From NCBI GenBank assembly GCA_035514535.1, contig DATKAZ010000097.1:1-40837 (forward strand): DNA of 40,837 bases. The letters run 5' to 3'. Shown here in pieces: positions 30,953 to 39,683 of the stretch (positions within the stretch are counted from its first letter, which is position 1; each line of letters starts with the position of its first letter). The notes beneath the pieces were generated by a model that was not told the DNA's origin, ran no database searches, and saw only the letters and a list, made by a program, of their open reading frames with translations. A program made the translations under genes and the position numbers. This DNA is from XN24 sp035514535. GTDB lineage: Bacteria; Pseudomonadota; Gammaproteobacteria; Steroidobacterales; XN24.

Positions 30953-33046
30953 ATGTCGAACAACCTCTACATCGCTGCTACCGAACCGATGAGCGGCAAG
31001 TCGCTGGTCGCGCTGGGGCTCATGGAACTGCTGTCTCGCAAGCGGGCGCGGCTCGGTTTCTTTCGCCCGGTGGTGGCGCACGCAGAGGGGCCGGACAATG
31101 ACGTCCAGCTGATCGCCGGGCGCTACGGCCTGCGCATCGGCGTCACGGCCGTACACGCGTTCACCCATGACGAGGCCCAGCGCCGGATGGCGGCCGGAGA
31201 GCACGAGGAGGTCATCAAGGCCATTCTCGACCGCTACAAGGTGGTCGAAGCCGAGTGCGATTTCGTGCTCTGCGAAGGCACGGACTACACGGGCGTCTCG
31301 TCGGCCTTCGAATTCGACTTCAATGCGGCGGTGGCGAAGAACCTCGGGGCGCCGATCCTGCCTGTCATCAGCGGCCGGGGGCGCAGCGCTGACGAGATTC
31401 ACAACGCCATCCAGGTGGCGCGGGAAGTGTTCCAGGCACGCGGCTGCGATGTCGTCGCGACGATCGTGAACCGCGCCACCGTACAGGATCCCGATCACCT
31501 GGCGAGGGCCCTCGCGGGTGCGCGGGCCGACGGCGAGCCGCTGTTCGTGATTCCCGAGGATGCCGCGCTGAGCCGCCCCTCGATGGCGGATGTTGCGCGC
31601 GAACTCGACGCGCAACTGCTGCACGGTTCGCCCGAGTCGCTCAGGCGCGAAGTAGCGCATGTCTCCGTGGCGGCCATGAGCCTCGCGCACTTTCTCGAGG
31701 GGCTGGCACCGGGCGGGCTGGTGATCACTTCGGGCGACCGCACCGACATCCTGCTGGGCAGCTTCGTTGCCAACCGCTCCGTGGCGACGACCGGCCTGGC
31801 GGGCATCATCCTCACCGGCGGCGCGGCCCCCGGCCTGCCGCTCGGGCACCTGATCGGCGGTCTGTCCGATGATTCCCTGCCGGTGCTCGCGGTGGCGGCG
31901 GACACATACGAGACGGCCACTCGGGTGCACGAGGTGCGCGCCTGGCTGAGCGCGGACGACGAGGCAAAAGTGGCCCGTGCGCTGGGGCTGTTCGAATCGC
32001 GCGTCGATGTCGAGTTGCTGGAGACCCGAATCGACCTCACGCGGCCGACGCGCATGACGCCCCTGATGTTCGAGTACGAGCTGATGCGGCGGGCGGCACG
32101 CGACCGCAGGCGCATCGTCCTGCCGGAAGGCGAGGAGGAACGCATTCTCCGGGCGGCGGACATCCTCGCGAAGCGCGGCACCGTGGATCTCGTGCTGCTC
32201 GGCGACGAAGTTCTCGTGCGGCGGCGCATCTCGGCGCTGGCGCTCGGCCTGCACGATGTCGAGATCATCGACCCGGCGCGGTCGCCCCGGCTCGAGGCCT
32301 ATGCCGCCGAGCTGCACCGCCTGCGCAGGCACCGCGGAGTCACTCGCGAGCGTGCGCTCGACATGATGCGCGACCGCAATTACTTCGGCACGATGATGGT
32401 GCACATGGGCGACGTCGACGGCATGGTTTCGGGCGCCGTGACAACCACCGCACACACCATCCGGCCGGCGTTCGAATTCATCCGTACGCGGCCCGGCGTC
32501 TCCGTGGCTTCCAGCGTGCTCTTCATGTGCCTGCGGGATCGCGTCCTCGTGTACGCGGATTGCGCGGTGGTCCCGGAACCGACGACGGAACAACTCGCGG
32601 ACATCGCGATCAGTTCGGCCGGTACGGCGCAGGTCTTCGGCATCGAGCCGCGCATCGCGATGCTGTCCTATTCCACCGGGGACTCCGGTGCGGGCGCGGA
32701 GGTGGAGCGGGTGCGTGCCGCGACGGAACTGGTGCGGGCGCGGCGACCGGACCTGCCGATCGAGGGCCCGATCCAGTACGACGCTGCGGTCGACGCCGCG
32801 GTGGCGCGGACGAAGATCCCGGGGAGCGAAGTCGCGGGGCACGCCACGGTGCTGGTGTTCCCCGACCTGAACTCCGGCAACAACGCCTACAAGGCCGTGC
32901 AGCGTTCCGCGGGCGCCGTGGTCGTCGGGCCGGTACTGCAGGGACTCAACAAGCCGGTCAATGACCTGTCGCGCGGCGCCGGCGTCGGCGACATCGTCAA
33001 GACCGTCGCGATCACGGCCATCCAGGCGCAGGAGCTGGGCACGTGA
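30953..33046 (+). CDS. pta: Phosphate acetyltransferase (long, multidomain form)
   Basis: Interconverts acetyl-CoA and acetyl phosphate. 697 residues, the long form with an N-terminal P-loop/DRTGG regulatory region (YIAATEPMSGKSLVALGLME, a BioD-like P-loop; CEGTDYTGVSSAFEFDFNAA) and a C-terminal catalytic PTA domain from about residue 370 (RRIVLPEGEEERILRAADIL, VSGAVTTTAHTIRPAFEFI, MLSYSTGDSGAGAEVERVR, LVFPDLNSGNNAYKAVQR). The start is ATG 30953; a GTG at 30914 would add 13 residues with no family similarity. Its stop overlaps the ackA start (GTGA), so the pair is coupled. Confidence 0.95.
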   Translation: MSNNLYIAATEPMSGKSLVALGLMELLSRKRARLGFFRPVVAHAEGPDNDVQLIAGRYGLRIGVTAVHAFTHDEAQRRMAAGEHEEVIKAILDRYKVVEAECDFVLCEGTDYTGVSSAFEFDFNAAVAKNLGAPILPVISGRGRSADEIHNAIQVAREVFQARGCDVVATIVNRATVQDPDHLARALAGARADGEPLFVIPEDAALSRPSMADVARELDAQLLHGSPESLRREVAHVSVAAMSLAHFLEGLAPGGLVITSGDRTDILLGSFVANRSVATTGLAGIILTGGAAPGLPLGHLIGGLSDDSLPVLAVAADTYETATRVHEVRAWLSADDEAKVARALGLFESRVDVELLETRIDLTRPTRMTPLMFEYELMRRAARDRRRIVLPEGEEERILRAADILAKRGTVDLVLLGDEVLVRRRISALALGLHDVEIIDPARSPRLEAYAAELHRLRRHRGVTRERALDMMRDRNYFGTMMVHMGDVDGMVSGAVTTTAHTIRPAFEFIRTRPGVSVASSVLFMCLRDRVLVYADCAVVPEPTTEQLADIAISSAGTAQVFGIEPRIAMLSYSTGDSGAGAEVERVRAATELVRARRPDLPIEGPIQYDAAVDAAVARTKIPGSEVAGHATVLVFPDLNSGNNAYKAVQRSAGAVVVGPVLQGLNKPVNDLSRGAGVGDIVKTVAITAIQAQELGT

Positions 33047-34227
33047 AAGTGCTGGTGCTGAACTCCGGCAGCTCGACCATCAAGTACGGGCTGTACGAGC
33101 CGCCGTCCGAGGTACCGCTCGCCGGTGGCCGTATCGAGCGCATCGGGGAGAACGGCACGCGCCTGCTGCAACGGGACGGCACGGAGGAACGCGCCGCGGC
33201 CATCGAGGCGCCGGATCACGCGGCCGGCATCGCGGCGCTGCTGGAGCTGCTCGCGACCCGCGGGGCGCCGGACGTGATCGGCCACCGCGTGGCGCACGGC
33301 GGGACGCGCTTCCGATCGCCGGCACGCGTCACGCCAGAGGTGCTCGCGGCGATCGCTGAAATGATTCCGCTCGCGCCGCTGCACAACCCGACCAACCTGG
33401 CGGGCATCGAGGCGGCGATGGCCGCCTGCCCGGGCGTGCCCCAGGTGGCCGTATTCGACACTGCGTTTCACCAGTCCATGCCGGAGCGTGCGTGGCGCTA
33501 TGCGGTGCCGGAAGCGTGGTACGCGCAATTCGGAGTGCGCCGCTATGGCTTCCACGGCACCTCGATCCAGTACGTCAGCCGGGTAGCGGCGAGGTGCCTC
33601 GAGCGCGAGCTGGCCGCCCTCGCGCTGGTCGTGCTCCACCTCGGCAACGGCGCCAGCGCGGCCGCCGTCCTGGCCGGGCGCAGCGCGGATACCTCGATGG
33701 GGTTGTCGACGCTCGAGGGCCTGGTGATGGGCACGCGCTGCGGCGACCTCGATCCGGCGATCCCCGGCTACATGGTGCGGCGTGCCGGCATGGAACTGCC
33801 TGAAGTCGAGCGCATGCTTCACGAGGAAAGCGGGTTGCAGGGCCTGTGCGGGGCCAGCGACATGCGCGAGGTCGAACGCGGCGCCGCGGCGGGCGATGCA
33901 CGCGCGGAGCTGGCGCTGGAGGTCTTCTGCTACCGGGCCCGCAAGCACGTGGGCGCGCTCGCGGCGGCACTCGGCCGGCTCGACGCGCTGGTGTTCACCG
34001 GCGGCATCGGCGAGCATCGCGCCGCCGTGCGCGCACGCATCTGCGCCGGGCTGGACATCCTCGGCGTGCAGCTCGATACAGAGCGCAATGCCACGCCCGG
34101 CCCGCTGCCCGCGTTCGTGCAAGCCCGCGACAGCCGTGTCGCCGTACTCGTCGTCGCCACGGACGAGCAGCTTGAGATCGCGCGCCAGGCCGTCGAGTGC
34201 GTCGGCTCCGAATGGGGACACTCCTGA
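33043..34227 (+). CDS. ackA: Acetate kinase
   Basis: Makes ATP from acetyl phosphate, completing acetate production with Pta. 394 residues. Family motifs: VLVLNSGSSTIKYGLYE at the N-terminus, IGHRVAHGGTRF, VFDTAFHQSMPERA, RYGFHGTSIQYVS, LVVLHLGNGASAAAV and FTGGIGEHRAAVRARICAG. The last seven residues (GSEWGHS) and the stop are encoded by the left arm of the 58-bp palindrome at 34204-34261. The natural C-terminus was therefore probably altered by insertion of that element; the catalytic core is intact. Confidence 0.95.
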   Translation: MKVLVLNSGSSTIKYGLYEPPSEVPLAGGRIERIGENGTRLLQRDGTEERAAAIEAPDHAAGIAALLELLATRGAPDVIGHRVAHGGTRFRSPARVTPEVLAAIAEMIPLAPLHNPTNLAGIEAAMAACPGVPQVAVFDTAFHQSMPERAWRYAVPEAWYAQFGVRRYGFHGTSIQYVSRVAARCLERELAALALVVLHLGNGASAAAVLAGRSADTSMGLSTLEGLVMGTRCGDLDPAIPGYMVRRAGMELPEVERMLHEESGLQGLCGASDMREVERGAAAGDARAELALEVFCYRARKHVGALAAALGRLDALVFTGGIGEHRAAVRARICAGLDILGVQLDTERNATPGPLPAFVQARDSRVAVLVVATDEQLEIARQAVECVGSEWGHS

Positions 34228-34261
34228 AACCGCGGTTTCAGGAGTGTCCCCATTCGGAGCC
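34204..34261. repeat. Perfect 58-bp palindrome, REP-like, at the end of ackA
   Basis: Bases 34204-34232 are the exact reverse complement of 34233-34261, with centre CCGCGG and no loop. Arms contain AATGGGGACACTCCTGAAAC. From memory, palindromes of the GGGGACA...TGTCCCC type are scattered widely in proteobacteria and are often linked to REP-associated tyrosine transposases; none is present here. It lies between the convergent ackA and thioesterase genes and supplies the ackA stop codon. No T-run follows, so it is not an obvious intrinsic terminator. Confidence 0.8.
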
Positions 34262-34269
34262 CCATTCAC

Positions 34270-34650
34270 TCAGTGATCGCGAAGGATGGGCGCAGGCCCG
34301 CCCTGTTCGTCGATCGAGACCATTGTGACTTCGGCGCTGGTGACGCGCACTTCCTCGTCCGTGTAGCGCGACCGCGCGAGCACGTCCACGCGCAGGCGGA
34401 TCGAGCTGCGGCCGATATGGATGGTGTTGGCCCAGAGGCTGACGATATCGCCCATTTTCACCGGCCTGTGAAACTCGACCTTGTCCATCGCCACGGTGAC
34501 ATACTTGCGCGCCGCCTGGCGACTGGCCTCGACGAAGGCCGCCTGGTCGATCAAAGAGAGGATGACGCCGCCGAAGATGGAACCGAGGGCGTTGGTGTCC
34601 TTCGGCATCATCATCATGCGGATCGCCGGTTGCTCGCTCGGGGGTTTCAA
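34270..34650 (-). CDS. Hotdog-fold acyl-CoA thioesterase (YciA/BFIT-like)
   Basis: 126 residues. Signatures of the acyl-CoA thioester hydrolase group: MMMMPKDTNALGSIFGGVIL and LSLIDQAAFVEASR at the N-terminus (the N-x-x-G-x-x-F/H-G-G-x-x-L pattern, with the catalytic Asp in SLIDQAA), then VAMDKVEFHRPVKMGDIVSL and EEVRVTSAEVTMVSID. It hydrolyses acyl-CoA to free acid and CoA; the substrate cannot be read. It lies 45 bases after menD on the same strand, so it may be the DHNA-CoA thioesterase step of menaquinone synthesis (inference). It resembles YciA rather than the known MenI (YdiI) type. It stops 8 bases from the 58-bp palindrome. Confidence 0.85.
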   Translation of the reverse strand: MKPPSEQPAIRMMMMPKDTNALGSIFGGVILSLIDQAAFVEASRQAARKYVTVAMDKVEFHRPVKMGDIVSLWANTIHIGRSSIRLRVDVLARSRYTDEEVRVTSAEVTMVSIDEQGGPAPILRDH

Positions 34651-34695
34651 GGGCGGACCTCCAGTGTTGATTTACGCGGCTCGGGCGGCGGCCGG

Positions 34696-36417
34696 TCAGC
34701 CCGGCCGGGACGCTGCGCCGCCGTTTGCCAGCGATTGCCACCATGCCCGCCGGCCCGCATGGCTGGCGGCCCGGTCCACGACGAACTCGAGCAGCGCCGC
34801 GCGCCCCGCAGCGAGCGCCGCTGCAATCGTGTCTTCGAGGTCCGCCGCGAGATCGAGCCGCCCGTAATCGAGATCGAACAGAGCCGCTGCCCGCGCGAGA
34901 TCGAGCCCCTGCGGCGTCAGCCAGAGCCGCTCGAATTCCGGCAGGCCGGCCTGCGGCAGCTGGCCGAAGATCGCCCCGCCGCCGTTGTTGATGACCAGGA
35001 CGACGACGGGATGCTCCCGGCACAGCGACAGGGCGTTCAGGTCGTGAAACAATGCGAGGTCGCCGAGCAGCGCCAAGCCGGGTCGCCCCGTCCCCGCGAC
35101 GATACCCGCGGCCGTCGACAGGTTGCCGTCGATCCCGCTGACGCCCCGATTGGCGTGTAACGCGAGCGGCGCGGCGCGGCGCGGCATGAAGCTGTCGACG
35201 TCGCGCACGACGAGCGAATTGGCGATGAACACGGGAGTGTCGGCCGGCGCCGCGGTGGCAATCGCCCGCACCAGCGCGGCCTCGGCGGGCGGCGCCTGCT
35301 GGGCCGCGAGCGATTGCAGCGCCGCCGCCTCGCACCGATCCAGCACATCCCATGGCGCCGCGCGCAGGCCGGCGCGTGTAACGGCGGCCGCCAGCACCGC
35401 CAGGCTCGCCGCCGGGTCGCCTAGCACCACCGTCTTCGCGGCACGCATCGGATCCGTCCAGCCCGGCGCCGGCGCGAGCAGCATCGTTTCGGGGCAGCGC
35501 GCCGCCCATTCCTCGACGTGGCGGGAGACGGGCGGTCGTCCCACGCGGATCAGCCAGTCCGGGGTCGGCACACTCCCGTCGCGCAGGAAGGCATCCGCCG
35601 TACACAGCACTCGGGTATCGTCCGCGTGGCCCGCCCGCAGGCCGCTCAAAGGATCCGCGATCACCGCGCAGTCGAGCGCCCGGGCGAGCGCGAGGAGCGC
35701 CGTCGCGGCCGGGTCGCCGTGGCGCAAGCGCCCCGCGAGGATCGCGCCGCGCCGCCCGCCGAGGCGTGCCGCGGCGGCGGCGACGGCCTCGATGTCCGGC
35801 GTCACCCTGGCCGGCACTTGCACCGCGGGGGCACCGGGGGACCATGGTTCACAGGCCGCGGGCACGGCCGCGACCAGCGGTTCCCGCAACGACACGTTGA
35901 CATGCACCGGGCCGGGCCGCGGCCACAGGCAGGCGGCGGCCGCGCGCCGCCCGACGTCGTGCGCGTGGCGCAACGAGGCATCGGCGGGCAGTGTGAACAG
36001 GCCGCGCGCATGGGCGGCGAACAGGCGGCCCTGGGCGGTGGCCTGGTTCGCGCCGCAGTCGAGTAATTCCTGCGGCCGGTCCGCGCTCAGCATCACCAGC
36101 GGTTGCTCGTCCTCGCAGGCCTCGATGGCGGCGGGCAGCCAGTGCGCGGGCGCCGAGCCCGAAGTCGCGATCAGCGCAGGCGGGCGCCCGGTGGCGCGGG
36201 CGAGGCCGAGCGCGAAAAAAGCTGCCGAACGCTCGTCCGCCACGACGTGCAGGCGCAGCGCGGAACAGCGCGCCGCGGCCAGCGCCAGGGGCGTCGAGCG
36301 CGAACCCGGCGAGACGACGACCGCCTCGAGGCCGCCGGCAGAGAGGCCGTCGAGCAGCGCCACCGCGCGCCGGTAGGAAGCACCGCCGGCATCGCCGGCG
36401 TCGGCATTCTCAGTCAA
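34696..36417 (-). CDS. menD: MenD, SEPHCHC synthase
   Basis: Thiamine-diphosphate enzyme that adds succinic semialdehyde from 2-oxoglutarate to isochorismate, the first committed step to menaquinone. 573 residues. Seen: VVVSPGSRSTPLALAA, the ThDP-activating glutamate in VVADERSAAFFALGLAR, SGSAPAHWLPAAIEA, HVNVSLREPL, and the ThDP-binding motif from GDLALFHDLNALSL to VLVINNGGGAIFGQLP. The start is TTG at 36415-36417 (then TENADAGD), overlapping the menF stop by 8 bases; no ATG or GTG lies nearby, and the longer frame upstream is a shadow of menF. Translation is probably coupled to menF. Confidence 0.9.
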   Translation of the reverse strand: MTENADAGDAGGASYRRAVALLDGLSAGGLEAVVVSPGSRSTPLALAAARCSALRLHVVADERSAAFFALGLARATGRPPALIATSGSAPAHWLPAAIEACEDEQPLVMLSADRPQELLDCGANQATAQGRLFAAHARGLFTLPADASLRHAHDVGRRAAAACLWPRPGPVHVNVSLREPLVAAVPAACEPWSPGAPAVQVPARVTPDIEAVAAAAARLGGRRGAILAGRLRHGDPAATALLALARALDCAVIADPLSGLRAGHADDTRVLCTADAFLRDGSVPTPDWLIRVGRPPVSRHVEEWAARCPETMLLAPAPGWTDPMRAAKTVVLGDPAASLAVLAAAVTRAGLRAAPWDVLDRCEAAALQSLAAQQAPPAEAALVRAIATAAPADTPVFIANSLVVRDVDSFMPRRAAPLALHANRGVSGIDGNLSTAAGIVAGTGRPGLALLGDLALFHDLNALSLCREHPVVVLVINNGGGAIFGQLPQAGLPEFERLWLTPQGLDLARAAALFDLDYGRLDLAADLEDTIAAALAAGRAALLEFVVDRAASHAGRRAWWQSLANGGAASRPG

Positions 36418-37801
36418 TGGCGAGCGCCTCGAGCATCGCCTGGAGTTTCCAGCCGGTCTCGCGCAACTCCTGGGCAGGATCCGAACCCGCGACGATGCCG
36501 GCGCCTGCGTACAGGCTGGCCAAGCGCTCACGCACTGCGGCGCAACGCAGCACCACCCAGATATCGCCGCCGGCGTCATCCAGCCAGCCGACGCCGCCCG
36601 TGTACCAGCCGCGCTCCGACTCGCCATGACGCCGCAACCAGTCGAGGGCGGCGGCCCGCGGCGCGCCGCCGACGGCGGGCGTGGGGTGCATGCGCTCGAG
36701 CAACTCGAAGACCCCGACCTCGGGCCGCACGCGGCCGTGCACGTGGCTGGCGAGATGCTGCACGTTCGGCAAGCGCAGCAGCGACGGCGCGTGAGAGGCG
36801 ACCAGCGCCGTGCACAGCGGCTCGAGCGCGCCGAGGATCTCGCGTACCACGACGGCATGCTCGGCGAGTTCCTTGGGATCGCCGAGCAACGTGCCGCCGA
36901 GCGACTGGTCGGCGTCGTCGCAGGTGGCCCGCGGTGCCGAGCCGGCCAGCGCATCCGCCACCACGAGCCCGTAATCGAGGCCGAGCAGCCGTTCCGGGGA
37001 TGCCCCGACGAGATTGATGCCCGGCCGCCGCACGGCGAACACCGCGGCATCGGGATAACGGGCCGCGAGCCACTCGAGGATACGCTGCAGCGACGGCTCG
37101 CGGGCGAGATCCAGGTCCACGCGGCGCGTCAGCACGAGCTTCTCCAGCGGCGCCTCTTCGATGGCCGCGAGGGCGTGCCTGACGCGCGCCGCCCACGCGG
37201 GATCGTCCACCGGCAACTCGAGAACAGCCGAGCGATGTGGCGCGGCCTCCGTAGCGGGCGTGCCGGACCAGCCCGCGTCGACCAGCTCGCGAGCGATGTG
37301 CGTCCACTCGCCCAGCAGGTACCCGGCATCTTCGTCGGCGGCACCATTGAAATGCATCGCGACCGCCCCGCCGCGGCGCTCGATGACGACCCGCGGCACG
37401 GACAACAGGGTGTTGGGCAGCTCGCCTGCGCTGAAGTCAGGGCTGAATGCAAAGCCGAGGAATGCGGCGCGCAACGACGTGCTGCCGTCGAGGCTGCTTG
37501 CTCGCCAGCGGGCCGCGAGGGCTCGATGCGCGTCGGCCAGGGCCCGGAAGCGACCGTCGCCGCCGGCCTCGTGTTCCCAGGCCGTCCCGGCGCCCACGCG
37601 GAAGCGGCCCGCCGCCGGGCGGCCCCACCACAGCGCCGGACCCTCGGCCGGCAGGCCCGGGATGCCCGGAAACCCCGGGACGCGCAGCGACAGGCTCAGG
37701 AAACTCCCCTCCGACGATCCCACGAGCGCGCGCGCGAGCCGGTCGGGCAGCTCGTCGAGGAAGGCGTCTTGCGGGTGTAATTCGAGCGGAGTGGAATCCA
37801 C
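36410..37801 (-). CDS. menF: Isochorismate synthase MenF
   Basis: Magnesium enzyme converting chorismate to isochorismate. About 463 residues. The chorismate-utilising domain is in the C-terminal half: LEKLVLTRRVDLDLA with the general-base lysine, INLVGASPERLLGLDYGLVV, the core GTLLGDPKELAEHAVVVREI, QHLASHVHGRVRP, ERMHPTPAVGGAPRAAAL and ESERGWYTGGVGWLDDAGGD. Both MenF and EntC do this reaction; menD next door makes MenF the right name. The start is taken as GTG at 37799-37801 (VDSTPLELHP). The frame is open much further upstream, but that part is antisense to menB and has no family similarity. Confidence 0.9.
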   Translation of the reverse strand: MDSTPLELHPQDAFLDELPDRLARALVGSSEGSFLSLSLRVPGFPGIPGLPAEGPALWWGRPAAGRFRVGAGTAWEHEAGGDGRFRALADAHRALAARWRASSLDGSTSLRAAFLGFAFSPDFSAGELPNTLLSVPRVVIERRGGAVAMHFNGAADEDAGYLLGEWTHIARELVDAGWSGTPATEAAPHRSAVLELPVDDPAWAARVRHALAAIEEAPLEKLVLTRRVDLDLAREPSLQRILEWLAARYPDAAVFAVRRPGINLVGASPERLLGLDYGLVVADALAGSAPRATCDDADQSLGGTLLGDPKELAEHAVVVREILGALEPLCTALVASHAPSLLRLPNVQHLASHVHGRVRPEVGVFELLERMHPTPAVGGAPRAAALDWLRRHGESERGWYTGGVGWLDDAGGDIWVVLRCAAVRERLASLYAGAGIVAGSDPAQELRETGWKLQAMLEALAID

Positions 37802-37828
37802 GGGTCGCTGGCCGTTCGAGGTCGCGAA

Positions 37829-37837
37829 AGTGTAGCA
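37829..37837 (-). promoter_or_regulatory. Extended -10 promoter for menF-menD
   Basis: On the minus strand TGC-TACACT gives an extended -10 (TG-N-TAxxxT) 28 bases upstream of the menF GTG. No good -35 is visible, which extended -10 promoters tolerate. Confidence 0.4.
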
Positions 37838-37885
37838 CGCAGGCGCACGCGGGCCGGCGCCGCGCCGGACTGTGGAATGTGCAGG

Positions 37886-37913
37886 TGGACGGGCGACGGA
37901 CCCCAAGTACAAT
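37886..37913 (+). promoter_or_regulatory. Promoter for menB-menA-menC
   Basis: TGGACG at 37886-37891 (4 of 6), a 16-base spacer and TACAAT at 37908-37913 (5 of 6), about 33 bases upstream of the menB ATG. With the menF promoter it makes a compact divergent control region of about 140 bases. Confidence 0.4.
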
Positions 37914-37945
37914 GAACGACTTCCGCCTCGCAGGCTGATCTGACA

Positions 37946-38767
37946 ATGGATTGGACAACGGTTGCCGAACTGGACCTCGTGGACGTGCGCTACCAGCATG
38001 CCGCAGGGATCGCGCGGATCTCCATCAACCGGCCCGAGGTGCATAACGCATTTCGGCCGGAAACCATCATGGAGCTGCAGCGGGCCTTCACTCACGCGCA
38101 CCATGATCCGGCGATCGGGGTCATCATCCTCACGGGCGAGGGCGGCAAGGCCTTCTGTTCCGGCGGCGACCAGCGCGTGCGCGGCGAGCAGGGCGGTTAC
38201 AAGGATGCCCGCGGCACCCAGCACCTCAACGTGCTCGACCTGCAGATGCAGATCCGTCGCCTGCCGAAACCCGTCGTCGCGATGGTCGCCGGCTGGGCGA
38301 TCGGAGGAGGTCATGTGCTGCACCTGGTATGTGACCTGACGATCGCGGCCGACAACGCGCGCTTCGGCCAGACCGGCCCGATCGTGGGCAGCTTCGATGC
38401 GGGGCTCGGCGCCGGCCTGCTGGCGCGCACGATCGGCATGAAGAAGGCCAAAGAGATCTGGTTCATGTGCCGCCAGTACGATGCCGCGCAGGCGCTCGAC
38501 ATGGGCCTGGTGAACACCGTTGTGCCGCTGGCCGAACTCGAGGTGGAGACGGTCGACTGGTGTCGCCGCATGCTCGAGCTCTCGCCGACCGCCCTGCGCA
38601 TGCTGAAGGCGGCATTCAACGCGGACACGGACGGGCTCGCGGGGATCCAGGAACTTGCCGGCAATGCCACCGCGATGTTCTACATGACCGAGGAAGGCCA
38701 GGAAGGCCGTAATGCGTTCCTCGAGAAGCGCACACCGGATTTCGGTCGATTCCCGCGTCGTCCCTGA
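37946..38767 (+). CDS. menB: MenB, 1,4-dihydroxy-2-naphthoyl-CoA synthase
   Basis: Crotonase-fold enzyme that closes the second ring of the naphthoquinone from o-succinylbenzoyl-CoA. 273 residues. Family features: DVRYQHAAGIARISINRPEV, VIILTGEGGKAFCSGGDQRV (oxyanion hole and SGGDQ), LPKPVVAMVAGWAIGGGHVL, and the active-site stretch FGQTGPIVGSFDAGLGAG with its conserved Asp. The C-terminus ends AFLEKRTPDFGRFPRRP, typical of MenB. First gene of the plus-strand men operon. Confidence 0.95.
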   Translation: MDWTTVAELDLVDVRYQHAAGIARISINRPEVHNAFRPETIMELQRAFTHAHHDPAIGVIILTGEGGKAFCSGGDQRVRGEQGGYKDARGTQHLNVLDLQMQIRRLPKPVVAMVAGWAIGGGHVLHLVCDLTIAADNARFGQTGPIVGSFDAGLGAGLLARTIGMKKAKEIWFMCRQYDAAQALDMGLVNTVVPLAELEVETVDWCRRMLELSPTALRMLKAAFNADTDGLAGIQELAGNATAMFYMTEEGQEGRNAFLEKRTPDFGRFPRRP

Positions 38768-38771
38768 GCGC

Positions 38772-39683
38772 GTGACCGCGGCACCCGCGCCGATGCTGCT
38801 GCAACACTGGCTGACCGCTGCCAGGCCGCGGACCCTGCTGGTTGCGGTCGTGCCGGTGCTGGTCGGCACCACGATCGCCTGGCACGACGCCGGCACGCTG
38901 TCGACGATGATCCTCGTCGCGACCGTCGTCGCGGCGCTGCTGATCCAGGTCGCCACCAACCTGCACAATGACGTCGCCGATTTCGAGCGCGGCGCCGACG
39001 ACCCCGGCAGTCGCCTCGGTCCGCGTCGCGCCACGGCCGAGGGCTGGCTCAGGCCCGGGGAGGTCAGGCGCGGCGCGTGGCTGGCCTTTGCTGGCGCCGG
39101 GCTCATCGGCCTGTGGCTGGCCTGGCAGGGGGGCTGGCCGATCCTCGCCATCGGCATCGCGTCGATTGCCAGCGCGTGGGCCTACAGCGGCGGCGCGCGT
39201 CCGATCGCTTACTCGAGCCTCGGCGAGTTTTTCGTATGGCTGTTTTTCGGCGTCGCCGCCGTGGCAGGCAGCTACTACCTGCAGGTCGGCAGGTTCGACC
39301 CGACGGCACTGGCGGCAGGAGCGCTGCTCGGCATGCCGGCCGCGGCCGTGCTGGTCGTTAACAATTACCGCGACAGGGAAGACGACCGGCGCGCGGGCCG
39401 GCGCACGTTCGCGGTCGTTTTCGGCGCGCGTGCCAGCCGCATCGAGTACGGCACGCTGTTGCTGCTGCCTTTCCTGCTGTTGTTGCCGCTGGCGCAATTC
39501 GGCGGTCCCGGCTGGCTGCTGCCGCTGGTAGCCGCCCCGTGGGCCGGAGTCCTGGTGCGGCGGTTCGTCACGGTCCCTGCCGGGCCGGTGTTCAACGAAT
39601 TGCTGGCCGCCACGGCACGACTGCAGCTGGGCTTCGGCGCACTCATCTGCGCCGGGCTGTTCGTGGGCGGCCTCCGTGGCTGA
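38772..39683 (+). CDS. menA: MenA, 1,4-dihydroxy-2-naphthoate prenyltransferase
   Basis: UbiA-superfamily membrane enzyme that attaches the polyprenyl side chain to DHNA. About 303 residues. The first aspartate motif is in NLHNDVADFERGADDPGS, and the second in VVNNYRDREDDRRAGRRTFA. HWLTAARPRTLLVAVVPVLV is the standard first helix. About eight to nine hydrophobic helices follow. The start is uncertain: GTG 38772 (chosen, 4 bases after the menB stop) or ATG 38793; neither has a good ribosome site. The end overlaps menC by 8 bases. Confidence 0.93.
   Translation: MTAAPAPMLLQHWLTAARPRTLLVAVVPVLVGTTIAWHDAGTLSTMILVATVVAALLIQVATNLHNDVADFERGADDPGSRLGPRRATAEGWLRPGEVRRGAWLAFAGAGLIGLWLAWQGGWPILAIGIASIASAWAYSGGARPIAYSSLGEFFVWLFFGVAAVAGSYYLQVGRFDPTALAAGALLGMPAAAVLVVNNYRDREDDRRAGRRTFAVVFGARASRIEYGTLLLLPFLLLLPLAQFGGPGWLLPLVAAPWAGVLVRRFVTVPAGPVFNELLAATARLQLGFGALICAGLFVGGLRG

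Noticed and set aside
30776..32842. 688-codon minus-strand ORF opposite pta
   Set aside because: Antisense shadow of pta; no recognisable domain.
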